64,000 nt of DNA, taken from positions 1 through 64,000 of the forward strand of contig CP157796.1 in the NCBI GenBank assembly GCA_040112665.1. Direction: 5' to 3'. Position 1 is the first letter of the stretch. Every line of letters begins with the position of its first letter. The notes beneath the pieces were generated by a model. That model ran no database searches. It saw nothing but the letters and a program-made list of their open reading frames with translations, and was not told the DNA's origin. This DNA is from Oceanicaulis sp. (GTDB taxonomy: Bacteria; Pseudomonadota; Alphaproteobacteria; Caulobacterales; Maricaulaceae). Both the position numbers and the translations under genes were made by a program. Shown here in pieces: positions 32,934 to 40,979 of the stretch.

Positions 32934-34058
32934 ATGCGCATCACCAGCGGCTTTGAAGCCGGCAATATCGTCGTGAAGTCTGCAGACACGCCGAGCGACG
33001 TGCGGCTCGAGATCCGCAAGGACGCGCATTCGGATTTTCACCAGTGGTTCTATTTCCGCGTGACCGGCGCGAAGGACACGCCGTGCCGGTTCGTGATCGA
33101 GAACGCCGCCGGCGCGGCCTATCCCGAAGGCTGGCCGAACTATCGCGCCTGCGTGTCGACCGATCGGGAGACCTGGCTGCGCGCCGAGACGCGGTATGAG
33201 GACGGCCGGCTGGTCATCGAACACACGCCGGAGGCGGACTCGGTGTGGCTGGCCTATTTCGCGCCCTACACCATGGCCCGGCACGAGGCGCTGGTCGCAG
33301 CCTGCCAGCACAGCCCCCGCGCGCGCCTGGACGTGATCGGCCAGACGCTGGACGGCCGCGACATGGACCGGCTGACCGTCGGCGAACCTGGCGCGGGCAA
33401 GAAGACGATCTGGGTCATCGCCCGCCAGCATCCCGGCGAGACGATGGCCGAATGGGCCGCGGAAGGGTTTCTCGAACGCCTTCTGGACGAGGCCGATCCG
33501 GTCGCGCGCGCGCTTCTGGACCGCGCGGTGATACATGTCGTGCCGAACATGAACCCGGACGGCTCCGCGCGCGGGCATCTGCGCACCAACGCCAAGGGGG
33601 TCAATCTCAACCGCGAATGGGACAAGGCGAGCGAGGCGAACAGCCCCGAGGTGGTCTGCGTGCTCGAAGAGATGCGCAAGACCGGCGTCGACCTGTTTCT
33701 GGACATGCACGGCGACGAAGCGCTGCCGTACAATTTCATCGCCGGCGCCGAAGGCACGCCGGGCTGGAACGACGAGGCCCAGACGCTGCTCGACCTCTAC
33801 AAGTCAGAGCTCATGCGCTTCAATCCGGACTTCCAGACCGCCCACGGCTATCCGGTCTCCGCGCCGGGCACGGCGAACCCGTCGGTGGCGACGAACTACA
33901 TGGCGCCGGCCTTCGGCTGCCTCGCCATGACCCTGGAAATGCCCTTCAAGGACAGCGCCATCACCCCGGACGAGGCTCAGGGCTGGTCGCCGGAACGCTC
34001 CATGGCGATGGGCGCCAGCCAGATCGACGCCATGCGCGCGGTGCTCGACCGGCTTTAG
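32934..34058 (+). CDS. M14-family cytosolic carboxypeptidase (AGBL/CCP-like)
   Basis: A 374-residue M14 metallopeptidase with an N-terminal beta-sandwich (FHQWFYFRVTGAKDTPCRF) typical of the cytosolic carboxypeptidase branch. Zinc ligands: H166 and E169 in RQHPGETMAEW and the His of LDMHGDEA; the general base is the Glu in TLEMPFKD. GVNLNREW and VPNMNPDGS are family hallmarks. No signal peptide. Bacterial members resemble tubulin deglutamylases, but their substrates are unknown. The ribosome site is CGGAG. Confidence 0.9.
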   Translation: MRITSGFEAGNIVVKSADTPSDVRLEIRKDAHSDFHQWFYFRVTGAKDTPCRFVIENAAGAAYPEGWPNYRACVSTDRETWLRAETRYEDGRLVIEHTPEADSVWLAYFAPYTMARHEALVAACQHSPRARLDVIGQTLDGRDMDRLTVGEPGAGKKTIWVIARQHPGETMAEWAAEGFLERLLDEADPVARALLDRAVIHVVPNMNPDGSARGHLRTNAKGVNLNREWDKASEANSPEVVCVLEEMRKTGVDLFLDMHGDEALPYNFIAGAEGTPGWNDEAQTLLDLYKSELMRFNPDFQTAHGYPVSAPGTANPSVATNYMAPAFGCLAMTLEMPFKDSAITPDEAQGWSPERSMAMGASQIDAMRAVLDRL

Positions 34059-34081
34059 CGCGCTGCAAAAGCTGAGCTTGA

Positions 34082-34381
34082 TCAGGTCACTGGCGGAAAA
34101 TCACCTTCAGGCCAGTCGCGGCGGCCGTGAATCACCCGCAGGATCGTCAATGTCGAGGCGTCGAACGCGTAGACGATGATGTAGGGCGTCTGCACAACGC
34201 GTTTCTCATATGTGCCGGCGACCCGGCCGGGGCGGCCGATCGGCGTCTCCGCCAGGCTCCGAGCGGCGCCGTCGATCCGGTCCAGCTGATCGATGGCGGC
34301 CTTCGGGCTGTCTTGAGCGACGTATCGAACGGCGTTTTGCAACTCGGCCAGCGCAGCGGCCGACCACTGCAATCGCTTCAT
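34082..34381 (-). CDS. ParE/RelE-family toxin
   Basis: A 99-residue RelE/ParE-fold toxin: LQWSAAALAELQNAVRYVAQ, IGRPGRVAGTYEKRVVQTPY and IIVYAFDASTLTILRVIHGR with the terminal RRDWP match the family throughout. Whether it poisons gyrase or the ribosome cannot be told. It starts 4 bp inside the antitoxin gene, a standard coupled arrangement. Confidence 0.92.
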   Translation of the reverse strand: MKRLQWSAAALAELQNAVRYVAQDSPKAAIDQLDRIDGAARSLAETPIGRPGRVAGTYEKRVVQTPYIIVYAFDASTLTILRVIHGRRDWPEGDFPPVT

Positions 34382-34647
34382 TCGCCGTCCTGCACGCTAG
34401 AAACTGCACTCCTCAGCGCGCTCATCGCTTCATCGTGCGGAACCACGCGCCCGGCTCGAAGATCGTCCAGCCCTTCTTCGACGCCGGCGACGATCGCAAG
34501 TTCACGCTCTACGTAAGCCGTGATCGCCTCTCTAGCCAGGTAGGACTTGCTCCGGCGCGTATGGCCGGCGAGTTCGCTCAGCCGCGTCTCCACCTCCTCG
34601 GGCAGGCGCACTGTAACGGTCGTTGAGGCGGAAGAATGTGTGCTCAT
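34378..34647 (-). CDS. Ribbon-helix-helix antitoxin
   Basis: An 89-residue CopG/ParD-like RHH protein. The DNA-binding ribbon is TTVTVRLPEEVETRLSELA and the helices follow with TRRSKSYLAREAITAYVERE; the C-terminal tail (VEEGLDDLRAGRVVPHDEAM) would wrap the toxin. It is first in the operon and probably autorepresses through the imperfect palindrome touching its start codon. Confidence 0.92.
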   Translation of the reverse strand: MSTHSSASTTVTVRLPEEVETRLSELAGHTRRSKSYLAREAITAYVERELAIVAGVEEGLDDLRAGRVVPHDEAMSALRSAVSSVQDGE

Positions 34648-34663
34648 GTGTACAAGGTAACAC
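34648..34663. promoter_or_regulatory. Operator candidate of the RHH/ParE operon
   Basis: GTGTACAAGGTAACAC sits directly in front of the antitoxin start codon; GTGTAC and GTAACAC are inverted arms with a one-base offset. RHH antitoxins bind such short repeats to silence their own operon. No clear -35 box was assigned. Confidence 0.45.
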
Positions 34664-34703
34664 GCGATGATTACGGGGACGAGATCCCTGCGCCGCTCGG
34701 CGC

Positions 34704-35546
34704 CTACCCCGTCTCGCCTGCGCGCTCACGCAGACGCTCGGCGTAGAGTTCCAGCCTTGCGGCGTTGGCGCCGAGATCACTGAGCCCGACCCGGCTGATC
34801 GAGCGCATGTCGATGCGCGATCCGCCGTCCTCGGTCGGCGTGACCCGCACGCTGACATCGTCCTCGAACCCGAACCAGAAGGTCTCCGCCGTGCCCTCGA
34901 AGCTCAGCGCGCGCTCTGAGTCCGCGGTCACCGTCCAGCCGACATCCTTGGCCGTATCGAGCGCCAGCGCGTAAGCGCGCTGCGGCGGCAGGTCGAGTTC
35001 GACCGGGCGCACGTCCGGGTAGGCTTCGGTCTGCACGCCCGGAAGCAGGCGGCCCGCCCAGTGCGGATCGACCCAGTCCGCGTCGGTGACGGTCTTGCCT
35101 TCATATCCGACGGGGTTCGAGTTCGGCCCGCGCCGGTCCAGCAGGGCCTGGGTGAAGCCGGGCGGATTTTCGAAATCGGTGGTGATGTCGTGGATGGGCG
35201 GTACGCCGGCGGCCATGGCCCGCACCTGCTGGGCGTAAAGAATGCCGCCCAGACCGACCGCCAGCGCGGCGAAACCGGCGATGTAGCCGCCCGCGCCCGG
35301 CGCGTTCTTAGACCCGAACACCACCCGGAACAGCACCGCGACGATCAGCGCCGCCACGCCGGCGATGGCCGCGGCGGGCAGCAGGATCCCCGCATAGCTT
35401 CTGACATGACGAAACGCGTCGAGCGGGGTCCAGATATCGAACTTGCCCCCGAACGCGGTGATCACGAACCAGAGGGGCACGCCGATCGCCAGCGTGGCGG
35501 CGATCCCGACGACCAGATGACGGATGATCCTGAAAATGTTGAGCAC
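34704..35546 (-). CDS. DUF1499 membrane protein
   Basis: A 280-residue protein with three to four TM helices in the first 110 residues (LVVGIAATLAIGVPLWFVI, AGILLPAAAIAGVAALIVAV, GGYIAGFAALAVGLGGILYA) followed by a DUF1499 domain containing PPIHDITTDFENPPGF and AKDVGWTVTADSERALSFEG. The final SRIDMRSISRVGLSDLGANA is a family hallmark. Function unknown. It stands alone between the toxin-antitoxin pair and pdxH. Confidence 0.88.
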   Translation of the reverse strand: MLNIFRIIRHLVVGIAATLAIGVPLWFVITAFGGKFDIWTPLDAFRHVRSYAGILLPAAAIAGVAALIVAVLFRVVFGSKNAPGAGGYIAGFAALAVGLGGILYAQQVRAMAAGVPPIHDITTDFENPPGFTQALLDRRGPNSNPVGYEGKTVTDADWVDPHWAGRLLPGVQTEAYPDVRPVELDLPPQRAYALALDTAKDVGWTVTADSERALSFEGTAETFWFGFEDDVSVRVTPTEDGGSRIDMRSISRVGLSDLGANAARLELYAERLRERAGETG

Positions 35547-35603
35547 GCCGCGCCCTCCCCTTCGCGATAACCCTGCCTGAATAAACTCTATACCAAAACC
35601 CGC

Positions 35604-36269
35604 TCAGGGATACAGGCGCGTGACCGACCAGGGCGCGTCTTCGCCGGTCCGGTCGAACGCCATCCGGTCGTGCAGGCGGAAGGCGCGGTCGCGCCAGAAC
35701 TCGACATGAATCGGGCTGAGCCGGAAGCCGGTCCAGAACTCGGGCCGCGGAATGTCGCCGAAATTGAACTTCGCCGCATAGCCTGCGACCGCCTTTTCAA
35801 GCGCGAAGCGGCTTTCCAGCGGCCGGCTCTGGCGCGAGGCCCAGGCGCCGATACGGCTGTCGCGCGCCCGGCTCTGGAAATAGGCGTCGGCTTCGGCGTC
35901 GGGCACGCGGGTCACAGGTCCGCGCACCCGCACCTGGCGGCGCAGCGATTTCCAGTGAAAGCACAGCGCCGCGTTGGGGTTCTCGCCGAGCTGGCTTCCC
36001 TTGGCGCTTTCGGTGTTGGTGTAGAACACGAAGCCGCGCGCATCGACGTCCTTGAGGAGCACCATGCGCACGTCAGGCAGGCCCTGCGCGTCGGCGGTGG
36101 CGAGCGCGACCGCATTGGGATCGTTCGGCTCGGACTTTTTCGCCGCAGCCATCCAGTCTTCGAACAGCGCGAACGGATCTTCGCGGGTGAAGATGTCCTC
36201 AGGCGGAGTTTGTGACGCCGCGTAATCGGCCTCGTCAGGGCTGGGCGGGATTATGTCCTTGCGGCTCAA
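35604..36269 (-). CDS. pdxH: Pyridoxamine/pyridoxine 5'-phosphate oxidase
   Basis: A 221-residue FMN oxidase making pyridoxal 5'-phosphate. Signatures: [57 protein letters not shown], and the C-terminal [12 protein letters not shown] then WSVTRLYP. Complete and of normal length. It is divergent from the DnaJ-like gene with a 93-bp intergenic region that holds both promoters. Confidence 0.95.
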   Translation of the reverse strand: MSRKDIIPPSPDEADYAASQTPPEDIFTREDPFALFEDWMAAAKKSEPNDPNAVALATADAQGLPDVRMVLLKDVDARGFVFYTNTESAKGSQLGENPNAALCFHWKSLRRQVRVRGPVTRVPDAEADAYFQSRARDSRIGAWASRQSRPLESRFALEKAVAGYAAKFNFGDIPRPEFWTGFRLSPIHVEFWRDRAFRLHDRMAFDRTGEDAPWSVTRLYP

Positions 36270-36362
36270 GACCTTGCCTTTCGATCAGAACAGCTGCCGG
36301 AATTAGTCGATGCGCGCGATCGGTCAACCTTTCGAAAACCTCACAGCCCTTAAATAAGCCCC

Positions 36363-36932
36363 ATGAGTTCACGTTCGGAAGCCGTCATGGCCGCCTACAG
36401 GGCGTTCGGCCTCGCCGGTGGCGAAGACTTCTCTGAAGTCCGCGCCCGCTTCCGTGCGCTCGTCAAGCAGGTCCATCCCGACACCGCGAAGGAAACGCCG
36501 GACACGCTGATGAAGCTGCAGAGGCTTTTGAAGGCGTACGAAGTGCTACGCATTCATGCGCCGCGTCGGCATGATCTCGAAATCACGCCGGAAGAAGCGC
36601 GCAAGGGCGGGCTCCGAACGATCAGGATCGAGGATCGCGAGACCATGGTGCGCATTCCGGTGGGCGTGAAAACCGGAACGGTTCTGGTCCCGATCGGGGA
36701 TTCCAACTGGCGCGTACACGTGGCCGTCCGCGACCACATGGTCGACGCCGATCTCGGCGAGGGCGAAGCCGAACGCCAGCGCCGGATCGAGCGCGACAAG
36801 GCCTTCGCCGAACAAGCCGCCCGTGAGGAAGCCGAGGCCAACGCCGGGCTGCTGCGCGGCTTTTACGAGGCCTTCGTCAAGAAAAGCCCCGCCGCCCGGC
36901 TGGTCAGCTGGGCGAGGCGCGGCGCGGCGTGA
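36363..36932 (+). CDS. Short DnaJ-like protein: J domain plus fragment of the DnaJ C-terminal domain
   Basis: A 189-residue protein. The J domain has FRALVKQVHPDTAKETP with the HPD tripeptide that stimulates DnaK ATPase. Residues near 75-110 (EITPEEARKGGLRTIRIEDR and VRIPVGVKTG) look like one strand pair of the DnaJ C-terminal substrate-binding domain. No Gly/Phe-rich region or zinc finger. The C-terminus is basic. It precedes aroC by 56 bp; a specialised DnaK partner is the likely role. Confidence 0.85.
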   Translation: MSSRSEAVMAAYRAFGLAGGEDFSEVRARFRALVKQVHPDTAKETPDTLMKLQRLLKAYEVLRIHAPRRHDLEITPEEARKGGLRTIRIEDRETMVRIPVGVKTGTVLVPIGDSNWRVHVAVRDHMVDADLGEGEAERQRRIERDKAFAEQAAREEAEANAGLLRGFYEAFVKKSPAARLVSWARRGAA

Positions 36933-36988
36933 CGCAGCGGCCCGGCTCGCCTATGGTGCGCGCCGGATCCTCGAAGACGCGTTAGCCC

Positions 36989-38095
36989 ATGTCTCACAAC
37001 AGTTTCGGCCATCTGTTCCGCTTCACCAGCTGGGGTGAAAGCCACGGGCCCGCGATCGGCTGCGTGGTCGACGGCTGTCCGGCGGGGCTCGCGCTGACCG
37101 AAGCCGACATCCAGCCCTATCTCGACAAGCGAAAGCCGGGCACGTCGCGCCACGTCACCCAGCGCCGCGAACCCGATCAGGTGAAGATCCTGTCCGGCGT
37201 GTTCGAGGACGAGCGCACAGGCGGCCAGGTCACGACAGGCGCTCCGATTTCGCTGATGATCGAGAACGTCGACCAGCGCTCGAAGGACTATTCAGACATT
37301 CGCGACAAGTGGCGGCCGGGGCACGCAGATTTCACCTACGACATGAAATACGGCGTCCGCGACTATCGCGGCGGCGGGCGGTCGAGCGCACGGGAGACCG
37401 CGATGCGGGTGGCCGCGGGCGCGATCGCGCGGAAGGTGCTGGGCTCCGAAGTGTCGGTGCGCGCTGCGCTGATCCAGATCGGCCCGCGCCGGATCGAGGC
37501 TGAACGCTGGGACTGGAACGCGATTGATAACAACGACTTCTTCTGCCCTGACGCTGAAACCGCCGCGCTCTGGGCCGAGGACATGGACGCCGCGCGCAAG
37601 TCCGGAAACTCTTTTGGTGCAATCGTCGAGTGCCGGGTTTCGGGCGTTCCGGCGGGCTGGGGAGCGCCGGTTTACGGCAAGCTGGACGCCGATCTGGCGA
37701 GCGCGATGCTGAGCGTGAATGCGGCCAAAGCCTTTGAAATCGGGGCGGGATTCGCCGCCGCGGCGATGACCGGGGCGGAGGCGGCCGACGAGATGCGGCG
37801 CGGCCCTGACGGCGGTCCTGAATTTCTGTCCAACCATAACGGCGGGGTGCTGGGCGGCATCTCGACCGGTCAGGACATCGTCATGAGGGTGGCGATCAAG
37901 CCGACCAGCTCGATCCTGACCGAGCGGCGCACGCTGACGAAAGATCTCGAAGAAACAACGGTTTCCACCAAGGGCCGCCACGATCCGTGCGTCGGAATCA
38001 GAGCCGTTCCGGTGGTCGAGGCGATGGCTGCGCTGGTGCTCGCCGATCACAAGCTGCGCGCCGCCGCGCAACGTCCGGCGAGCGAGCGCGATTAG
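36989..38095 (+). CDS. aroC: Chorismate synthase
   Basis: A 368-residue FMN-dependent chorismate synthase, the last step of the shikimate pathway. The three family signatures are [18 protein letters not shown], the segment [20 protein letters not shown], and [36 protein letters not shown] is the classical N-terminus. Complete. It follows the DnaJ-like gene on the same strand and precedes murD2 by 72 bp. Confidence 0.97.
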   Translation: MSHNSFGHLFRFTSWGESHGPAIGCVVDGCPAGLALTEADIQPYLDKRKPGTSRHVTQRREPDQVKILSGVFEDERTGGQVTTGAPISLMIENVDQRSKDYSDIRDKWRPGHADFTYDMKYGVRDYRGGGRSSARETAMRVAAGAIARKVLGSEVSVRAALIQIGPRRIEAERWDWNAIDNNDFFCPDAETAALWAEDMDAARKSGNSFGAIVECRVSGVPAGWGAPVYGKLDADLASAMLSVNAAKAFEIGAGFAAAAMTGAEAADEMRRGPDGGPEFLSNHNGGVLGGISTGQDIVMRVAIKPTSSILTERRTLTKDLEETTVSTKGRHDPCVGIRAVPVVEAMAALVLADHKLRAAAQRPASERD

Positions 38096-38167
38096 AAAAA
38101 AGCGGGGACAGACCTCGTCGGCTTCGTGGTGAAACACGGCCGCTTCGTCATCGAAAAAGGGCGTTTC

Positions 38168-39487
38168 ATGTCCGATCGTCTTCAGGATCGTGGTGACATC
38201 CTCATCTGGGGCCTCGGCCGCGAAGGCCGGGCCGTGCTCGACCTCGTTCTGGCCGAAGCGCCGGACGCGGCGATCACGATCGTCGACGCCAAGGAACCCG
38301 CCGGCCTGCCCCAGGGCGTGCGCTGGATCGCCGAAGACGATCTCGAGGCCGCCGTGCGCGCCGGCCGCAATCCGCTCATCGTCAAAAGCCCCGGCGTCAG
38401 CCTCTATGACCCGCGCCTGGACGCCGCGCTGAAGGCCGGCGCGGCGCTGACCAGCCAGACCAATCTGTTCTTCGCGCGAAAGCCGAAGACCCAGAGCGTC
38501 TTCGCGGTCACCGGCACCAAGGGCAAGTCGACGAGCTCGGCCCTGCTGCATCACATGCTGCGCGGCGCCGGCGTGAACGCCGCGCTGGCGGGCAATATCG
38601 GCGACCCCGCGCTGCTGGCCCCGCGCGAGGCGGAGACGGTGGTGCTCGAGATGTCGAGCTATCAGATCGCCGACCTGGTGCATGCGCCTGACCGCTTCAT
38701 TTTCCTCAATCTGTCGAACGATCACGCGCCCTGGCACCGGGGGGTGGAGCGCTATCGCAGCGACAAGGCGCGGCTCGCCCGGCTCGATCCCAACACCGCC
38801 GGGGTGATGAACGCCGCAGATCCGCGTCTGATCGAGATGTTCGGCCACCAACCCAACCGGGTCTGGTTCGGCCGCGAAGACGGGTTTCACGCCCGCGACG
38901 GCGCGGTGGTCTACAAGAATGAGCGCTGGGGCCCGATCGCCGCCCTGCCCGGCGGCCATAACGCGCTCAACGCCTGCGCGGGGCTCGCGCTGATCGACAG
39001 CCTGGGCCTGGACGCCAGGGCCGCGTTCGAGAGCCTGTCGAGCTTCAAGGGCCTGCCGCACCGGCTTCAGACCGTACACGAGACAGGCGGCGTGATCTTC
39101 GTCGACGACGGCCTCGCGACCACGCCTGAGGCCTGCGTTCATGCGGTCAGCGCCTTCGCCGGCCGGCCCGTCGCCCTGCTTCTGGGCGGCGAGGAGCGCG
39201 AGCAGGACTACGCCTGGCTCGCCAAAGAGCTCGACAAGGCCGACAACCTGGCCGCCGTCATCTGCCTGAAGGACAACGGCCCGCGCATCGCCGAGGCGCT
39301 CTCCGCGACCCGCCATGCGGCGATCACGCAAGCGGTCCCCGAGATCGAGGATGCCGTGGCAGCGGCTTTCGACGCGGTGAAGACCGGCGGCGTGGTGCTT
39401 TTGAGCCCCGCCGCACCGAGATGCTCGGCCTATCAGAGCTTCGCCGAGCGCGGCGCGGCGTTTACTGCGGCCGCGAAGGCGCTTTAG
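38168..39487 (+). CDS. murD2: UDP-MurNAc-L-Ala--L-glutamate ligase (MurD2)
   Basis: A 439-residue Mur ligase. An N-terminal Rossmann-like domain (LIWGLGREGRAVLDLVL) leads into the ATP loop TGTKGKST (115-122), then EMSSYQIADL and NLSNDHAPWH as in MurD-type enzymes. It is assigned to MurD2, which adds L-Glu instead of D-Glu, because it stands beside murL; sequence alone does not separate the two specificities. ATG at 38168 is chosen behind AAAAAGGGCG; an in-frame GTG lies 14 codons upstream. The stop overlaps the murL stop by 4 bp, tail to tail. Confidence 0.85.
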   Translation: MSDRLQDRGDILIWGLGREGRAVLDLVLAEAPDAAITIVDAKEPAGLPQGVRWIAEDDLEAAVRAGRNPLIVKSPGVSLYDPRLDAALKAGAALTSQTNLFFARKPKTQSVFAVTGTKGKSTSSALLHHMLRGAGVNAALAGNIGDPALLAPREAETVVLEMSSYQIADLVHAPDRFIFLNLSNDHAPWHRGVERYRSDKARLARLDPNTAGVMNAADPRLIEMFGHQPNRVWFGREDGFHARDGAVVYKNERWGPIAALPGGHNALNACAGLALIDSLGLDARAAFESLSSFKGLPHRLQTVHETGGVIFVDDGLATTPEACVHAVSAFAGRPVALLLGGEEREQDYAWLAKELDKADNLAAVICLKDNGPRIAEALSATRHAAITQAVPEIEDAVAAAFDAVKTGGVVLLSPAAPRCSAYQSFAERGAAFTAAAKAL

Positions 39488-40818
39488 GCCCCCGCCGCCT
39501 CGGCGACCGGCTCGGGCATGCGGTGTTCGGACCGCGCGTCGAGCGATCTGCCCCAGGTGTGCTGAAGCTCCGAGAGGTCCCAGCGCTCGGTCAGCCGGTC
39601 CTTCACCCGGGCGATCAGCGGCGCGTCGCGCCAGCCCGGCGCGGCGGAAAGATGGGCGAGCGCTGCGGCCACCTCTCGGGTCTCGCCCACGCACTCCCAG
39701 GGTTTCGCGCCGGTGAGCCCGGCGATCTCGACGAGGTGATCGAGATTGGCCTCGTCGTGCAAAGGCCGGGACTGGAATATCTCCGCATGCCGGTCGACCG
39801 GCAGGAAGGGCGCCAGCAGCACGGCGGTGTAGACGCATTTCGCGCACTTTCCGCACCAGCGCCGCCCCTCGGGCAGGGCGTTATCGCCTGCGAAGACGAA
39901 ATTGCGGTTGCAGCTCGCAAAGATCGGCAACGCGTGCTCGGCGCGGGTGGCGAGATAGTGCGCGGTCCAGAGTTCCGAGACCGGTCGCAGCACCGAGAAA
40001 TAGGAGAATCCGGCCCCGGCCGCCTCGAAGCCGGCGCGCAGCGCGTCCTCGAATTCGAGCGATTTGGAATACTGATGGTTCACCGCCGCGCCGCCTGACT
40101 GCATGGTCGGCTCGCTGGCCGCGCGCTCGTTGGCGAACACGACCCAGTCCAGGCCCCGCGCCGCGGCGTAAATCCCCAGCAGAGCCGAGTTGATCGCGGT
40201 GATCGGGATATGCCCGTTCAGCGCCTGGCCGGATTTCGAAATCTCGATCAGGCGCGCATCGATCGTGCGGCGGATCAGGATCACATCGGTCTCGCTCATC
40301 GTCTGGAGCCGGTCGCCGACCTTTTCAGACAGGATGACCGAGACCCGCTCGGCCTCGCCGCCGGCGCGGCGGACCAGATCGCTTGCCACGTGGCTGTCCT
40401 TGCCGCCGCCAAAGGCGGTGACCGCCCTGCGCCCCTCGCCCGGCGCGCCGCGCCGGGCCGGAGCGCGGTCGGCGGCGAGGCTCAGCGCGGGCGGGTAGTC
40501 GAGCCCGTTTCTCACATAGAACTCGCCCAGCCCCGGCCCGTAGGCGAGCAGCGCGACCCGTTCGGCCGCTTCGGTCAGAGCGAACCCGAAGCGCAGCGCG
40601 CCGGCAGGTTTCGCCTTGTAATAGCTCGTCCCGATCACGATTGCGGCGATCGCGGCCAGCGCCTCGCGCAGCTCGGGTTCGATGTCGGTGAGGCGCGCCT
40701 CTTCAGGAAACCGCACCGTCTCTTCGAAGCGGCCGAAGCCGGGAACCTCATAGCCGAAGCGCAGCGTGTTGGTGTCCGCCTCGAAGACAGGCGCGAACAG
40801 CGCGAACGGCTCGGTCAT
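39484..40818 (-). CDS. murL: UDP-MurNAc-L-Ala-L-Glu epimerase (MurL)
   Basis: A 444-residue MurL-type protein that inverts the terminal L-Glu of UDP-MurNAc-L-Ala-L-Glu to D-Glu in an ATP-dependent reaction, known from Xanthomonas. A PP-loop AFGGGKDSHVASDLV lies at about 135-149, and a Cys cluster CGKCAKC at 322-328. The N-terminal FEETVRFPE and the segment PITAINSALLGIYAA also fit the family. With MurD2 it bypasses the need for free D-glutamate. It is on the opposite strand to murD2, convergent, sharing 4 bp. Confidence 0.87.
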   Translation of the reverse strand: MTEPFALFAPVFEADTNTLRFGYEVPGFGRFEETVRFPEEARLTDIEPELREALAAIAAIVIGTSYYKAKPAGALRFGFALTEAAERVALLAYGPGLGEFYVRNGLDYPPALSLAADRAPARRGAPGEGRRAVTAFGGGKDSHVASDLVRRAGGEAERVSVILSEKVGDRLQTMSETDVILIRRTIDARLIEISKSGQALNGHIPITAINSALLGIYAAARGLDWVVFANERAASEPTMQSGGAAVNHQYSKSLEFEDALRAGFEAAGAGFSYFSVLRPVSELWTAHYLATRAEHALPIFASCNRNFVFAGDNALPEGRRWCGKCAKCVYTAVLLAPFLPVDRHAEIFQSRPLHDEANLDHLVEIAGLTGAKPWECVGETREVAAALAHLSAAPGWRDAPLIARVKDRLTERWDLSELQHTWGRSLDARSEHRMPEPVAEAAGA

Positions 40819-40979
40819 GGATCAAAATCTCCGCACGGCGATGGCGCCAGCGAACACTAGGCCCCGCGAAGACGTTCCGCCAGATCGGCGCTGCGCGCAG
40901 CAGCGGCGGCGCGCCCGAGCCCGGAACTCACCCCGCCCTCGCCCCGTTGGTCTCGCGCCAGCGGCGCGAGGGCGTTTTC

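Noticed and set aside
38168-39487. Ordinary cell-division-cluster murD
   Set aside because: No dcw neighbours (mraY, ftsW, murG) are present and murL lies next to it, so MurD2 is the better name.
37292-39856. 854-codon minus-strand frame across aroC and murD2
   Set aside because: The plus strand carries two clear enzymes with all catalytic motifs; the antisense product is low complexity.
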